The notes beneath the pieces are model-generated. The model was not told the origin of the DNA. It saw nothing but the letters and a program-made list of their open reading frames with translations, and did no database searches. Of a DNA stretch of 64,000 nt, positions 45,719-53,513 are shown piece after piece. The stretch lies in contig NZ_BSNY01000019.1 of assembly GCF_030160235.1 (NCBI RefSeq), positions 37,506-101,505 on the forward strand, in the 5' to 3' direction. The translations under genes were made by a program, and so were the position numbers. Source of the stretch: Mesorhizobium huakuii. Lineage in GTDB: Bacteria > Pseudomonadota > Alphaproteobacteria > Rhizobiales > Rhizobiaceae. Each line of letters starts with the position of its first letter. Position 1 is the first letter of the stretch.

Positions 45719-45871
45719 CGCAAGCCCTCTATCTCGCCCCAAGCCGGCATTCCAAGCCGAACCCGCTAAAAAGCGATGCTAGAGCCAACGTCGCCGATGA
45801 CAATCTCCCAACGCGAAAAGTTGATGATGCAGCATCGCCGGATCACCGTCTCGCGATCTCGCATGAGGCCC

Positions 45872-45906
45872 GAAAAAGCAAAAAGGCCGGCACGGAGCCG
45901 ACCTTT
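45872..45906 (-). terminator. Rho-independent terminator after the GST gene
   Basis: On the minus strand the stem AAAGGTCGGC/GCCGGCCTTT (one mismatch, 5-nt loop) is followed by TTGCTTTTTCG. It lies 80 bp after the GST stop and points in its direction. Confidence 0.65.
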
Positions 45907-45986
45907 CCTTCCACCGATAGTGCGCCAGTACATCCGTGGTCGCCGGTGAATTCCTGGCAGTAGACAGGGCTTTGGTTAACGAATCC

Positions 45987-46859
45987 TTAAGCCGGCGCTT
46001 TCGCCTGCGACCTCACATAGGCGATGTACCCTCGCACGTCGCCGGCCGGCTCGGCATAGGCCTTGCCGAGCTTCTTCTCGATTGCCGCCATGTACTCCTG
46101 CGCCCATTTGGGCAGCGCATAGTCGATGACCGCCAGGAACTCGAGCGTCGCCGCCAGCCTTATGTCGGCGATCGACGGGTTCTTGCCGCCGATGAACGGC
46201 TTGCCGTCCCTGAAGAAGCTGTGGAAGACCTCCAGCGGCTCGGCAATCGCCGCCATCGCTGCCTTCTGCGCTTCCGACTTCTTGTCCGGATTGGCATCGC
46301 TGTGGCCGACCTCGCCGGCATATTGCGGAAAACCCAGCGCCGGATAGGTGGCGCGCGCCACATAGGGGTAGAGCGTACCGATCAGGTAGAACATGGCGCT
46401 GTCGATCATCGCCCGCTTGGCCGGCGCCTTGGGATAGAATTTCTCCAGCCCGTGCTTGTTGGCGAGATACTGCATGATGGCGCAGCTTTCCCAAAGCACG
46501 CCCCTGGGCAGCCCCTTGTCCTCGATCATCGGCGTCAGATGCGCCGGATTGCGCGCCAGATATTCGGGCGAACGCGTGTGGCCCCAGGCATCGGTCTCGG
46601 CGGCGTCGAACCCGGCCGCGCGGGCAAACACCCGCACCGTCATGTTGTTGACGCTCGGCTTCAGCATGCTGAGCTTCAACGCCGGCTTTTTCGCCGACTT
46701 GGCCTTGGGCGCCGATTTTTGCGCCGCCGGTTTTGCCGCGGCTTTCGCACCCGCCTTCGGCGCGGCCTTTGCGGCTGCCTTCACCGCCGGCTTCGCGGCT
46801 GCTTTTGTCTTTGCCTGGGTAGCCGATTTCCCAGCACTCTTGGTCACTGTCTTTGCCAT
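45987..46859 (-). CDS. Glutathione S-transferase with a histone-H1-like N-terminal tail
   Basis: 290 aa from the ATG at 46859. Residues 1-60 are almost entirely Lys, Ala, Pro and Thr (KSATQAKTKAAAKPAVKAAA and similar), like bacterial H1-type tails. From about residue 62 a GST fold follows: a thioredoxin-like part (LKPSVNNMTVRVFARAAGFD, ending LWESCAIMQYLANKHG) and a helical domain with FIGGKNPSIADIRLAATLEF. The tail is probably a low-complexity addition that could bind nucleic acid. It is 28 bp downstream of the VOC gene. Confidence 0.85.
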   Translation of the reverse strand: MAKTVTKSAGKSATQAKTKAAAKPAVKAAAKAAPKAGAKAAAKPAAQKSAPKAKSAKKPALKLSMLKPSVNNMTVRVFARAAGFDAAETDAWGHTRSPEYLARNPAHLTPMIEDKGLPRGVLWESCAIMQYLANKHGLEKFYPKAPAKRAMIDSAMFYLIGTLYPYVARATYPALGFPQYAGEVGHSDANPDKKSEAQKAAMAAIAEPLEVFHSFFRDGKPFIGGKNPSIADIRLAATLEFLAVIDYALPKWAQEYMAAIEKKLGKAYAEPAGDVRGYIAYVRSQAKAPA

Positions 46860-46887
46860 TTTTGTCCTCCCTCTGTTTTGTTGGTCG

Positions 46888-47469
46888 TCAGTATGGATTC
46901 TTCGGCGCCCGGTCGTCCGACAAGGTCGCGCGGGAACTCTCGACAAGCGCCTGGATCGCGTCCGCGAGATGCACCTCGGCGATATTGTAGTCGCCGCGCC
47001 CGACGCGCAGCTTGTGCGCCTGCATCAGCACATCGGCATGGGTGAAACCCGCCGGCGGCTCGAAGCGGTAGGAAGCGAGTTCGATCAAGAGGCCGAGCGG
47101 GTCCTCGAAATAGATCGAATCCATGAAGCCGCGATCCTTGACGCCGCTGTGCTTGATGCCGCGCTCGTCGAGCCGGGCGACCGCCTGCAGGAAGGTGACC
47201 CGCGACACCGCGAACGCGATGTGATGGACGCAGCCCGGATCGGTCGGTGTGCGCCGCTTCAGCGGCGTGCGGCTTTCATCGGTGAAGACGGTGATCAGGC
47301 GGCCGTCGCCGGGATCGAAATAGAGGTGGCTCTCGCTGGCCTTGTCGAGGTTGGGCTGCTCGAAGATGAAAGGCATGCCGAGCACGCCTTCCCAGAAATC
47401 GATCGAGGTCTGGCGCCCGGCGCCGACCAGCGTGATGTGGTGGACGCCTTGTGCTTGCAGTTTCTGCAT
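46888..47469 (-). CDS. VOC-family (glyoxalase/dioxygenase-like) protein
   Basis: 193 aa. Two half-modules carry likely metal ligands: GVHHITLVGAGRQTSIDFWE with a later CVHHIAFAVSRVTFLQAVA and an acidic residue in DPLGLLIELASY. The fold is typical of ring-cleaving dioxygenase-like VOC proteins; whether it is enzymatic is not known. It is upstream of the GST gene in the same direction, suggesting a detoxification unit. Confidence 0.8.
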   Translation of the reverse strand: MQKLQAQGVHHITLVGAGRQTSIDFWEGVLGMPFIFEQPNLDKASESHLYFDPGDGRLITVFTDESRTPLKRRTPTDPGCVHHIAFAVSRVTFLQAVARLDERGIKHSGVKDRGFMDSIYFEDPLGLLIELASYRFEPPAGFTHADVLMQAHKLRVGRGDYNIAEVHLADAIQALVESSRATLSDDRAPKNPY

Positions 47470-47722
47470 TGGCCTTCTCCCCGCGGCATCGATTGCTCGT
47501 CAGGATCTGCCTGGCACCCGGCGTTCTGCGCGCCGCCTGAGCCGTGCCTCGAAATCCATGACGTGATGCTAATGCAATCGGCCTCGCCGCGCCAGAAGCG
47601 GCAAGTCCCTTCGTGCACGACGGTGAAACCGCTCGTGCCGCAAAGCTGCGGGATCTTTTCTAGTGATGAGGCAGAAGCGCGACGCCAAAGCCGCGCCCGT
47701 CGCGCCCTGGCCGAAGCCGCGA

Positions 47723-47917
47723 CTAAGCGACGGCCCGGAACTCGGCTTCCGCAATCATCCCCACACCGCCACACTCGGCGCAAATGAGGGTTTTCCCCGG
47801 GCAACTGGTCTGATGCGTCCCTTGCGGGCAGCAATGGCCTCTCGACGCACTCCATCTCGAGCAGTCGAACACCTTGCCGCCGCCATGGCAGCGCGCGCAA
47901 ATCTTTCCCGACGTCAT
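47723..47917 (-). CDS. Small zinc-finger protein with DnaJ-like CxxCxGxG motifs
   Basis: 64 aa from the ATG at 47917. Two four-cysteine halves are seen, ICARCHGGGKVFDCSRW and, after CCPQGTHQTSCPG, LICAECGGVGM. The CxxCxGGG and CxxCGGVG spacing resembles the DnaJ central zinc domain, although no J-domain is present. Some similar small proteins exist in rhizobia, function unknown. Confidence 0.55.
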   Translation of the reverse strand: MTSGKICARCHGGGKVFDCSRWSASRGHCCPQGTHQTSCPGKTLICAECGGVGMIAEAEFRAVA

Positions 47918-47997
47918 TCCAACTCTACCCAACCCAAAATCCGCGCTGCCGCGAATGCTATCCCAACACGCCGTAAGTAACAGAGATCGTTGCGCTT

Positions 47998-48279
47998 TCA
48001 AGCGTCGCGGCCTGACTTAAATTGGGGGAATTCGGGCATGCGGACCGCCGGGTTGTCGCGGGCTTCCCACTCCTCCCGACCAACAAAGATCCGCGCGGAC
48101 GCGCGCCCTAGTATTGTCCAGGCCCTCTCTATTGGCAGAGAAGATGGCCTTGAAACGAGAATAAGGCTGTCTCCTTCATCTATTCGGCCGATGCGGCATC
48201 TCATCTTGAGGACTACATTGAAGATGATCCTACGGATCAATGAGTAGTCCGAAGCCAGTCCCCTTTGCGGCTGCTCCAA
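47998..48279 (-). CDS. Doubtful 93-aa reading frame
   Basis: The frame starts at TTG and reads DYSLIRRIIFNVVLKMRCRI, then GDSLILVSRPSSLPIERAW and IFVGREEWEARDN. The composition is protein-like, but there is no good ribosome site, the start lies beside a terminator-like hairpin, and the complementary strand is also open. I list it only as a candidate; nothing else is evident between 47918 and 48371. Confidence 0.25.
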   Translation of the reverse strand: MEQPQRGLASDYSLIRRIIFNVVLKMRCRIGRIDEGDSLILVSRPSSLPIERAWTILGRASARIFVGREEWEARDNPAVRMPEFPQFKSGRDA

Positions 48280-48282
48280 AGG

Positions 48283-48314
48283 GCCCCGCTTGACTCCCGG
48301 TCGGCGGGGCTTTT
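48283..48314 (+). terminator. Terminator-like hairpin without an obvious gene
   Basis: GCCCCGC (48283-48289) pairs with GCGGGGC (48304-48310) and is followed by TTTT. It points rightward, but no convincing rightward gene ends before it, so a small RNA or a lost gene is possible. Confidence 0.45.
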
Positions 48315-48371
48315 CCGTGCAGACGACAGGACGACCTTGCGGCGTGACAGACGATGCTCAAGCCGCCCCGA

Positions 48372-48767
48372 TCAAAGATTGAAGACGTGCGAAGCGGTCA
48401 GCCCGGCCAACAGCACGCCCGCAAGCAGCGCGATGATCGAGGCGAGGAACCAGCGCAGCGTGACCTGGTAGACCGGCTCGTCGTCGTCGCGCGGCAGCAG
48501 CGAACGCCATAGTGCGACGAGTTGGAGGACAATGGCCAGCGCGAGCAGGAGCGTCGCCAGGATCGAGGCAGTCGTCCATCCGCCATCGGCTTCGAAATTC
48601 CAATACCGCAGGAAAAGAAGCGAAAACCCGAGCAATACGGTGATCGCCGAGATCACACCCTGTCGGTAGCCGACCGGCAAGGGAACCCTGCGCGCCTCGA
48701 TTGCCTGAAAAGCCGGCTCGTCGGTCTCATCGGGATAGCCGTCTTGACGCTTGGGAGAGTCGATCAT
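48372..48767 (-). CDS. Membrane protein with three hydrophobic helices
   Basis: 131 aa. A charged N terminus (KRQDGYPDETDEPAFQAIEA) precedes three helices: ISAITVLLGFSLLFLRYW, ILATLLLALAIVLQLVALW and WFLASIIALLAGVLLAGLTA. No family known to me. It is the last chromosomal gene left of the integrated element. Confidence 0.7.
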   Translation of the reverse strand: MIDSPKRQDGYPDETDEPAFQAIEARRVPLPVGYRQGVISAITVLLGFSLLFLRYWNFEADGGWTTASILATLLLALAIVLQLVALWRSLLPRDDDEPVYQVTLRWFLASIIALLAGVLLAGLTASHVFNL

Positions 48768-48977
48768 GAAGGCAACATCTATCTTGGCGGGTCCTTGGAC
48801 GTCGGCGCTGGTCTTGTTCGATCGTTGCGACCGAGGAAGCCTTGCAGGCCGTCATCATCATCCCTGCGCCTTCTTCGCGCAAGGTGAGCGACTTGACGCG
48901 ATACTGTCAGAGCCCGGTCAGGCGCATGCCTGGCGGGAGCCGAGCCGAAAAGTTGCCGATACAGCCAGAAGGAAACT

Positions 48978-49026
48978 TGGTACGCCCAAGGGGAATCGAA
49001 CCCCTGTTCCCGCCGTGAGAGGGCGA
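48978..49026 (-). other. 3' half of tRNA-Glu(CTC), attachment site (attL/attR core)
   Basis: On the minus strand the anticodon stem-loop (TCGCC-CTCTCAC-GGCGG, anticodon CTC), variable loop GAAC, T-arm (AGGGG-TTCGATT-CCCCT), acceptor half TGGGCGT and ACCA are intact. Before position 27 the sequence has no D-arm or matching 5' acceptor strand. It is therefore a tRNA 3' end left by site-specific integration. The integrase starts 142 bp to the right; the complete tRNA should be at the far end of the element, beyond 64000. Confidence 0.8.
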
Positions 49027-49167
49027 GTTCGTAGACAGTGACGCACAGTCCTGCACAACCCTACACGTTTGATTTCTATACGCTATTTCCGCTACAATGC
49101 GCTCATGTGCATTGGTGTGTTGTCCGGTTCGTTGCAACGAATTTGACAACGAAAAGATGGAAACGCA

Positions 49168-50409
49168 ATGGCTCAACGTCGAAGTGTGCTCTCTAGTAAG
49201 ACCAGCCGGGCGGCCCTCCCCGCTTCCGATGCGCCCGAGTGGGAAGTCATCAGCCCCGGCGTGCGCATCGGCTATCGTCGGGGCCGCGGAAGCTATGGCC
49301 GCGGCGGCAACTGGCTGGCAGCCTCTCGGTCGCCCGACAACAAACGAGTGCAAACACGACTGGGCAAAGCCGACGACTTGCTGCCGGCTGACGGCAAAGC
49401 CGTGTTGACCCATGAACAGGCGAAGGACGCGGCTCGAGCCTGGGTGAAGGGCTTGAAGGTGGGCACTGACGCTTCGCCATCTCTCACCGTAAACGACGCG
49501 CTAGACCGCTATTTTGAGGCCCGGTCGGCCGAAGGAATGAAAGCCATCGATGACGCGAGGTCCCGCGCGGCGCTGCACGTCCGGCCTAAGCTTGGAAACT
49601 TGCGAGTCGCCGATCTGACGATCGGAAAGGTGCGCGCCTGGCGGGACGGCATGGTCACTGCCGAAAAGCGGCTTCGAACCGCCAAACGCGCCAAAGAGGC
49701 AAACAAGATCATCGTCGACCTTTCCGACCCCGAAGTCATTCGCAGGCGGCGCGACACGGCAAACCGCACTCTCACGATTTTGAAGGCTGCGCTCAATTGG
49801 GCCTTCAACAATCATCTAGTGGCCGACGACACAGCGTGGCGCCTGGTCAAGCCCTACAGGAACACCACTTCGGCACGCATCCGATTTCTGTCGCCTGGAG
49901 AGCAGCGCGCGTTGGTGGCTGCTAGCAATGGTGTAATCCGCGATCTGATCTCGGCCGCGCTCGTCACCGGCGCCCGGTTCGGCGAGTTGGCAAGGCTGCG
50001 CGTCGCCGACTACGACGTCGTGAACAAGTCGGTGTTCATCGCGGAGAGTAAGAGCGGAAAGCCGCGGCACGTCCCGTTGCCGGATGGCGGAGCGGAACTT
50101 TTCGCCAGGCTCGCCGCCGATCGCGGATCCGGCGAATTCCTGCTTCGGCAGGAGGGCGGCGCGGCATGGGCGCCGTCGACCTACAATCGTTCGTGGAAGG
50201 CCGCTCTGAAGATTGCCAATGTTCAGGCCGTGACGCTGCACGAGCTGCGACACACCTACGCCAGCACGATGGTCCGAAACGGGGCGCCGTTGATCATTGT
50301 CGCTCAGGCGCTTGGCCACAGCGACACTCGAATGGCCGAGAAGCACTATGCGCATTTGGCTCCTTCGTACGTTGCCGACACAATCAGGCGCTTGGCGCCA
50401 GATATTTGA
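49168..50409 (+). CDS. Tyrosine recombinase/integrase
   Basis: 413 aa. The catalytic residues are all in place: Arg270 (TGARFGELARLR), His358 and Arg361 (LHELRHTYAS), His384 (ALGHSDTRM) and Tyr394 (KHYAHL). The N-terminal part contains a basic arm-binding-like segment (RIGYRRGRGSYGRGGNW) and a SAM-like core-binding domain (LTVNDALDRYFEARSAEGMK). It presumably integrated the element at tRNA-Glu, whose 3' half lies 142 bp upstream. No excisionase gene is recognisable beside it. Confidence 0.93.
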   Translation: MAQRRSVLSSKTSRAALPASDAPEWEVISPGVRIGYRRGRGSYGRGGNWLAASRSPDNKRVQTRLGKADDLLPADGKAVLTHEQAKDAARAWVKGLKVGTDASPSLTVNDALDRYFEARSAEGMKAIDDARSRAALHVRPKLGNLRVADLTIGKVRAWRDGMVTAEKRLRTAKRAKEANKIIVDLSDPEVIRRRRDTANRTLTILKAALNWAFNNHLVADDTAWRLVKPYRNTTSARIRFLSPGEQRALVAASNGVIRDLISAALVTGARFGELARLRVADYDVVNKSVFIAESKSGKPRHVPLPDGGAELFARLAADRGSGEFLLRQEGGAAWAPSTYNRSWKAALKIANVQAVTLHELRHTYASTMVRNGAPLIIVAQALGHSDTRMAEKHYAHLAPSYVADTIRRLAPDI

Positions 50410-50510
50410 AGAGGCTTCCGAGGCAGCAACTGAGAGGCACCAGTCTGTTGGCGTCCGGTGTCCCCATTGCCCCGGCGAGTTTCCGAATTCCAGCCGTCGA
50501 TTGGAATCGG

Positions 50511-51005
50511 TTATGGTCCCGGAAATATGAGAGCGAGGGCCGCGACGACATCTGCAAATCCAACAAGGAAAATGTGGAGAGCAGGAAAAACAAGAACGAT
50601 AAAGAATAGAAGTGCTACAGCTATAAGTTGAAATTTTGTGAGTAATTTAATGGCCTTTATGCGCGACTTGTCAACCCTAAACGTCTTTCTTCTACCCATG
50701 GATATGTACATAATTCTTCGCATAAGCGAATAGCTGCTAATGTGATACTGCACCCCAAGGTATGCTACAATTGTAAAGAGTTTTGCGTACATTAATAGAC
50801 ACCCAATGTATATTAACCCTGTAATAATCTCAGGGTGCGATAGATTGAATGAGACACCATCAGCGCTGATATTACTTGGTCTCAATCCAAGCGCGTTAAC
50901 AAATACACCCAGAAGCCAAATTTCGTAGATTCTGCCGAGTAGCTTGTCGCCTCGGGCGTTCAGATCGGCAACAGCTGCGCGATCATAGTGGGACGGAACT
51001 GCCAT
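50511..51005 (-). CDS. Membrane protein, unusually AT-rich gene
   Basis: 164 aa with about three to four helices: IIYE... no motif recognised, but IITGLIYIGCLLMYAKLFTI and IAVALLFFIVLVFPALHIF are clear membrane segments. A basic loop (MGRRKTFRVDKSRIKAIKLL) lies between them. The DNA around 50600-50900 is far more AT-rich than the neighbours, which points to foreign origin. It converges with the integrase, so it could be accessory cargo. Function unknown. Confidence 0.6.
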   Translation of the reverse strand: MAVPSHYDRAAVADLNARGDKLLGRIYEIWLLGVFVNALGLRPSNISADGVSFNLSHPEIITGLIYIGCLLMYAKLFTIVAYLGVQYHISSYSLMRRIMYISMGRRKTFRVDKSRIKAIKLLTKFQLIAVALLFFIVLVFPALHIFLVGFADVVAALALIFPGP

Positions 51006-51091
51006 ATTCTTTCCCCGCGTTGCGACAGTAATGGATCAAGGCGGCCCAATCGGTCGACCGTCTAGTTAAGCCGCACTAAATCAGCTTCGGG

Positions 51092-51409
51092 CTATTGGCC
51101 ACCCACCGAGTCCATAAAGGTGAACGTCTCTCCGCACGCCTTTGGATGGCCTTTGCTCGCCGCGTCCTTGTCGAATTGCCGAAATCCATCAGTCATGTAT
51201 CGACGGGCTAGAGCCTCCGTCGATGTAGGACAATCCTTCTTCAGTAGGCTGAGAGTCTTTCTGATCGCGTTAGATTCCGGAAAGTTGCAGATCAGCGATG
51301 CCCGCATAAACAGCCCGTACATCTTCCAAAGGTTCGGACACTCGCCTTTAGGCGTGCCGGCGAGGCATTGCGTCGAGCCTAAACAAAGCACCAGGACATA
51401 TTTCAGCAT
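51092..51409 (-). CDS. Small exported protein, last gene of the secreted-protein operon
   Basis: 105 aa from the ATG at 51409, which gives a signal peptide (MLKYVLVLCLGSTQCLAG). The mature part has several cysteines (GECPNLWKMYGLFMRASLIC, KKDCPTSTEALARRYM, HPKACGETFTFMDS) that may form disulfides. It starts inside the nuclease gene (7-nt overlap), so it is translationally coupled. No family recognised. Confidence 0.6.
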   Translation of the reverse strand: MLKYVLVLCLGSTQCLAGTPKGECPNLWKMYGLFMRASLICNFPESNAIRKTLSLLKKDCPTSTEALARRYMTDGFRQFDKDAASKGHPKACGETFTFMDSVGGQ

Positions 51410-52254
51410 AGGCTCTCGCATGGAATACCGTCCTTATCTCGGTCGAGTTTCCCGCCCCAAGGGCAGTTCTGCAGATACCAGTTAGCTTCCTCACATGAGC
51501 CGAGCTGTTTGCACGTCCGCCGCGGCTCGCACGAATAGCCGCTCTGAGCGACCAGCCGCCGGCTGACGATGCCGAGTGGCTGGCTCGACGGTGCCGTGCC
51601 GCCCGCATGCTCTGCCCGCCACTCCCAGGGCGCTTGAAACGCACCGACCCACAGACCGACCTTCGCCGCCTCGGCCTTCGCCTGCTGAGCCGCATAGGCG
51701 CCGTGGCTGTACTTCGGCCAGTCGAGCGCCTGGCCGTGCTCGACCATCCATGCGGCGACGCTGGTGCCATCGGCCCGCCGGCAGTCGCCGACAAAGCGGC
51801 CATAGCGATCCCAGTCGACAAAGACGCATGTGACCGGCCTCGAGGCGGCCAGGAACCCGTCGAGTGCTGCCGCGGCCTTCGCACCGCACTGGTATCGAAA
51901 GCCCTTGGCGTCGTCGCACTGCTGCGCGGACTCGGGAGCGTCGATGCCGTTGAAGCGGATGCGCTGCCCATGGATCTCGATCGTGTCGCCGTCGATGACT
52001 GAGGCGACGCCGGCAATCGGCGCATGCTTCGGGCCGAACCAATTCGACGTATTGAGCTCTGGCAAGCTAGCGCTGTGCTGAACGACCGTCTGCGCAGCCA
52101 GAGCGCCAGCCGCAGCTACTGTCACCAGGATCAGGCGCAGGGGCACGCTCGCCCAACGTCGAGCTCGCGAGCGCCTTGCGCCAGTGCGCTTGCGCCATTG
52201 GTCCGATCGGTTGTCGTGGCGGGCCTGGTCCATCGGCTCACTGTTGCTCGTCAC
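51403..52254 (-). CDS. Thermonuclease (SNase) domain protein with a C-terminal excalibur domain
   Basis: 283 aa. A basic N terminus leads into one membrane helix or uncleaved signal (LRLILVTVAAAGALAAQTVV). The SNase domain spans about residues 80-205: VIDGDTIEIHGQRIRFNGID with the catalytic Arg and Glu (RFNGIDAPES) and the second Arg in DRYGRFVGDC. The C terminus ends in an excalibur calcium-binding motif (DRDKDGIPCES) with cysteines. It is predicted to be an exported or membrane-anchored DNase, second-last in a five-gene operon, overlapping the previous gene by 17 nt. Confidence 0.85.
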   Translation of the reverse strand: MTSNSEPMDQARHDNRSDQWRKRTGARRSRARRWASVPLRLILVTVAAAGALAAQTVVQHSASLPELNTSNWFGPKHAPIAGVASVIDGDTIEIHGQRIRFNGIDAPESAQQCDDAKGFRYQCGAKAAAALDGFLAASRPVTCVFVDWDRYGRFVGDCRRADGTSVAAWMVEHGQALDWPKYSHGAYAAQQAKAEAAKVGLWVGAFQAPWEWRAEHAGGTAPSSQPLGIVSRRLVAQSGYSCEPRRTCKQLGSCEEANWYLQNCPWGGKLDRDKDGIPCESLC

Positions 52255-52633
52255 TGAAGAAGATCTTGCGGGCCTCTGGCACTTGGGCCACGATGCAATT
52301 CAGCGCGTCGTCGAAGTCAGGCAAGCCAACAGCCATGTCCGGCCCCTTCGTCAAACACTGCTTGTAGAGTGCTTCAAAGGCTGGTTGATCGGACAGAGCG
52401 AATAAGCCTTGAACCAGGCGAGCTATGGCGACTGACTGGTCACCCCGGCATTTCGTGTAAGCGTCACTTTCGGTGGTTTGATATCGATGCAAACAAAGTT
52501 GATCCGCCATTGCGAATAGTTTTGGCATGGGGTTGTCATCGGCTCCGGCAGGCCAGCCTGTCGCAAAGATAACTGCACTGAGCGAAATTAGCGCAGCAAC
52601 GGCATTTAGCGCCAAAGGCCCCTTTACCTTCAT
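52238..52633 (-). CDS. Exported hypothetical protein of the secreted-protein operon
   Basis: 131 aa from the ATG at 52633, giving a signal peptide (MKVKGPLALNAVAALISLSA, cleavage near GADD). The mature protein contains LFAMADQLCLHRYQTTESDA, then YTKCRGDQSVAIARLVQGLF and DDALNCIVAQVPEARKI, a pattern of spaced cysteines that may be disulfide-bonded. 14 bp after the previous gene's stop. No family recognised. Confidence 0.6.
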   Translation of the reverse strand: MKVKGPLALNAVAALISLSAVIFATGWPAGADDNPMPKLFAMADQLCLHRYQTTESDAYTKCRGDQSVAIARLVQGLFALSDQPAFEALYKQCLTKGPDMAVGLPDFDDALNCIVAQVPEARKIFFSDEQQ

Positions 52634-52647
52634 CCCTCGACGGGGCG

Positions 52648-52950
52648 CTAGCATCCTGAAATTCCCAATTCCCGTGCTGCGGCGCATCTCATCGCGACGC
52701 CGGTTCCGTTCATGGAGAACACCCTAAACGTCTCGTCGTTGTTGCACGTCGCGGTGATCGAGCCATCGCCAAGCCGCCGGGCGTCAACAACCAGTGGGCA
52801 GGCATCTGATGGAAAGTTGTCTTGAATGATCTGTTGCGCGACCTCGGACGGCTCGCCGTCGGGAGCGCGGCTGAACTGAGCGTAAGCCAGAGACGACGTC
52901 ATCAACGCAGTTACCGCGATGGTAACAACCCTTGCAGTCCTGGCGTTCAC
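52648..52950 (-). CDS. Exported small hypothetical protein with GTG start
   Basis: 100 aa from the GTG at 52950, chosen because GGAGG lies 7 nt upstream and a signal peptide follows (VVTIAVTALMTSSLAYAQF). An in-frame start at 53031 would overlap the lipoprotein gene. The mature part has cysteines at SDACPLVVDAR, TATCNNDETF and AAARELGISGC. Its start overlaps the lipoprotein stop by 4 nt (GTGA). Confidence 0.55.
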   Translation of the reverse strand: MNARTARVVTIAVTALMTSSLAYAQFSRAPDGEPSEVAQQIIQDNFPSDACPLVVDARRLGDGSITATCNNDETFRVFSMNGTGVAMRCAAARELGISGC

Positions 52951-53282
52951 ATTGCGCCTCCTGGACGGCTCTCTGCCGAACGGCCGCCGCACCGCGAACC
53001 GTCTGCAGCCACACTGCTGTCGGTTGGACAATTGCCGGCGTATCCACCGCCGCCAGGGCCGGATTTGTAGCGCTGGACGACGGCTAAGCTGCGCGCACCG
53101 TCACCGTCAATGTGGGTGTTGTTGCTGTTCGGATTGAACGGGTCGACGGTTTGCAAAAGCATATTCGCGTGGGATGAATCGCCAGCGGCCAGCGTGACCG
53201 TGTCGTAGTGATTCAAATAATCGGCAGCACACCCCGAGATAAGGAGCGCTGAAATAGCGGCAAAATACGATCGCCAATGCAT
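52947..53282 (-). CDS. Lipoprotein, first gene of the secreted-protein operon
   Basis: 111 aa from the ATG at 53282. Lipoprotein signal MHWRSYFAAISALLISGC, then DYLNHYDTVTLAAGDSSHAN followed by MLLQTVDPFNPNSNN and IDGDGARSLAVVQRY. The 'TVTLAAGDSSHAN...QTVDPFNP' region recalls small lipoproteins found on rhizobial plasmids and islands. The C terminus is Gly-rich. It overlaps the next gene by 4 nt. Confidence 0.65.
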   Translation of the reverse strand: MHWRSYFAAISALLISGCAADYLNHYDTVTLAAGDSSHANMLLQTVDPFNPNSNNTHIDGDGARSLAVVQRYKSGPGGGGYAGNCPTDSSVAADGSRCGGRSAESRPGGAM

Positions 53283-53451
53283 AAAGGTATCCCCCGACAC
53301 CGGTGGAGATCATGCACGGTTTGCGCATTGTTGTCGAATCCGCAGACCCAGGAGGCAGATTTGCTTCTGCACCGCTCGAGGCAGCACCGTAAGCAACCAA
53401 CCTTCCAGTCGACCGTTGACCTAAGCTGGGCTGATCCCTAGCCACCTCTTG

Positions 53452-53488
53452 GCCCGCCCTGGTCCCCATTTCCGGGCGGGCTCTTTTT
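53452..53488 (+). terminator. Orphan terminator
   Basis: GCCCGCCC (53452-53459) pairs with GGGCGGGC (53474-53481) and is followed by TCTTTTTG. It points rightward but follows no visible rightward gene; the 170 bp before it (53283-53451) may hold a small RNA. Confidence 0.65.
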
Positions 53489-53513
53489 GCCTGTGGTCGC
53501 CAGCGGCGGCCTG

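Noticed and set aside
47295-47900. 201-aa leftward frame overlapping the VOC gene
   Set aside because: It is in another frame of the VOC and zinc-finger genes and has a shadow-like composition.
48154-48243. 29-codon rightward frame ending DYIEDDPTDQ
   Set aside because: Protein-like in appearance but has no start codon and is preceded by an in-frame stop.
48978-49055. Complete tRNA-Glu gene
   Set aside because: No D-arm or 5' acceptor strand is found before the anticodon stem, so it is only the 3' half.
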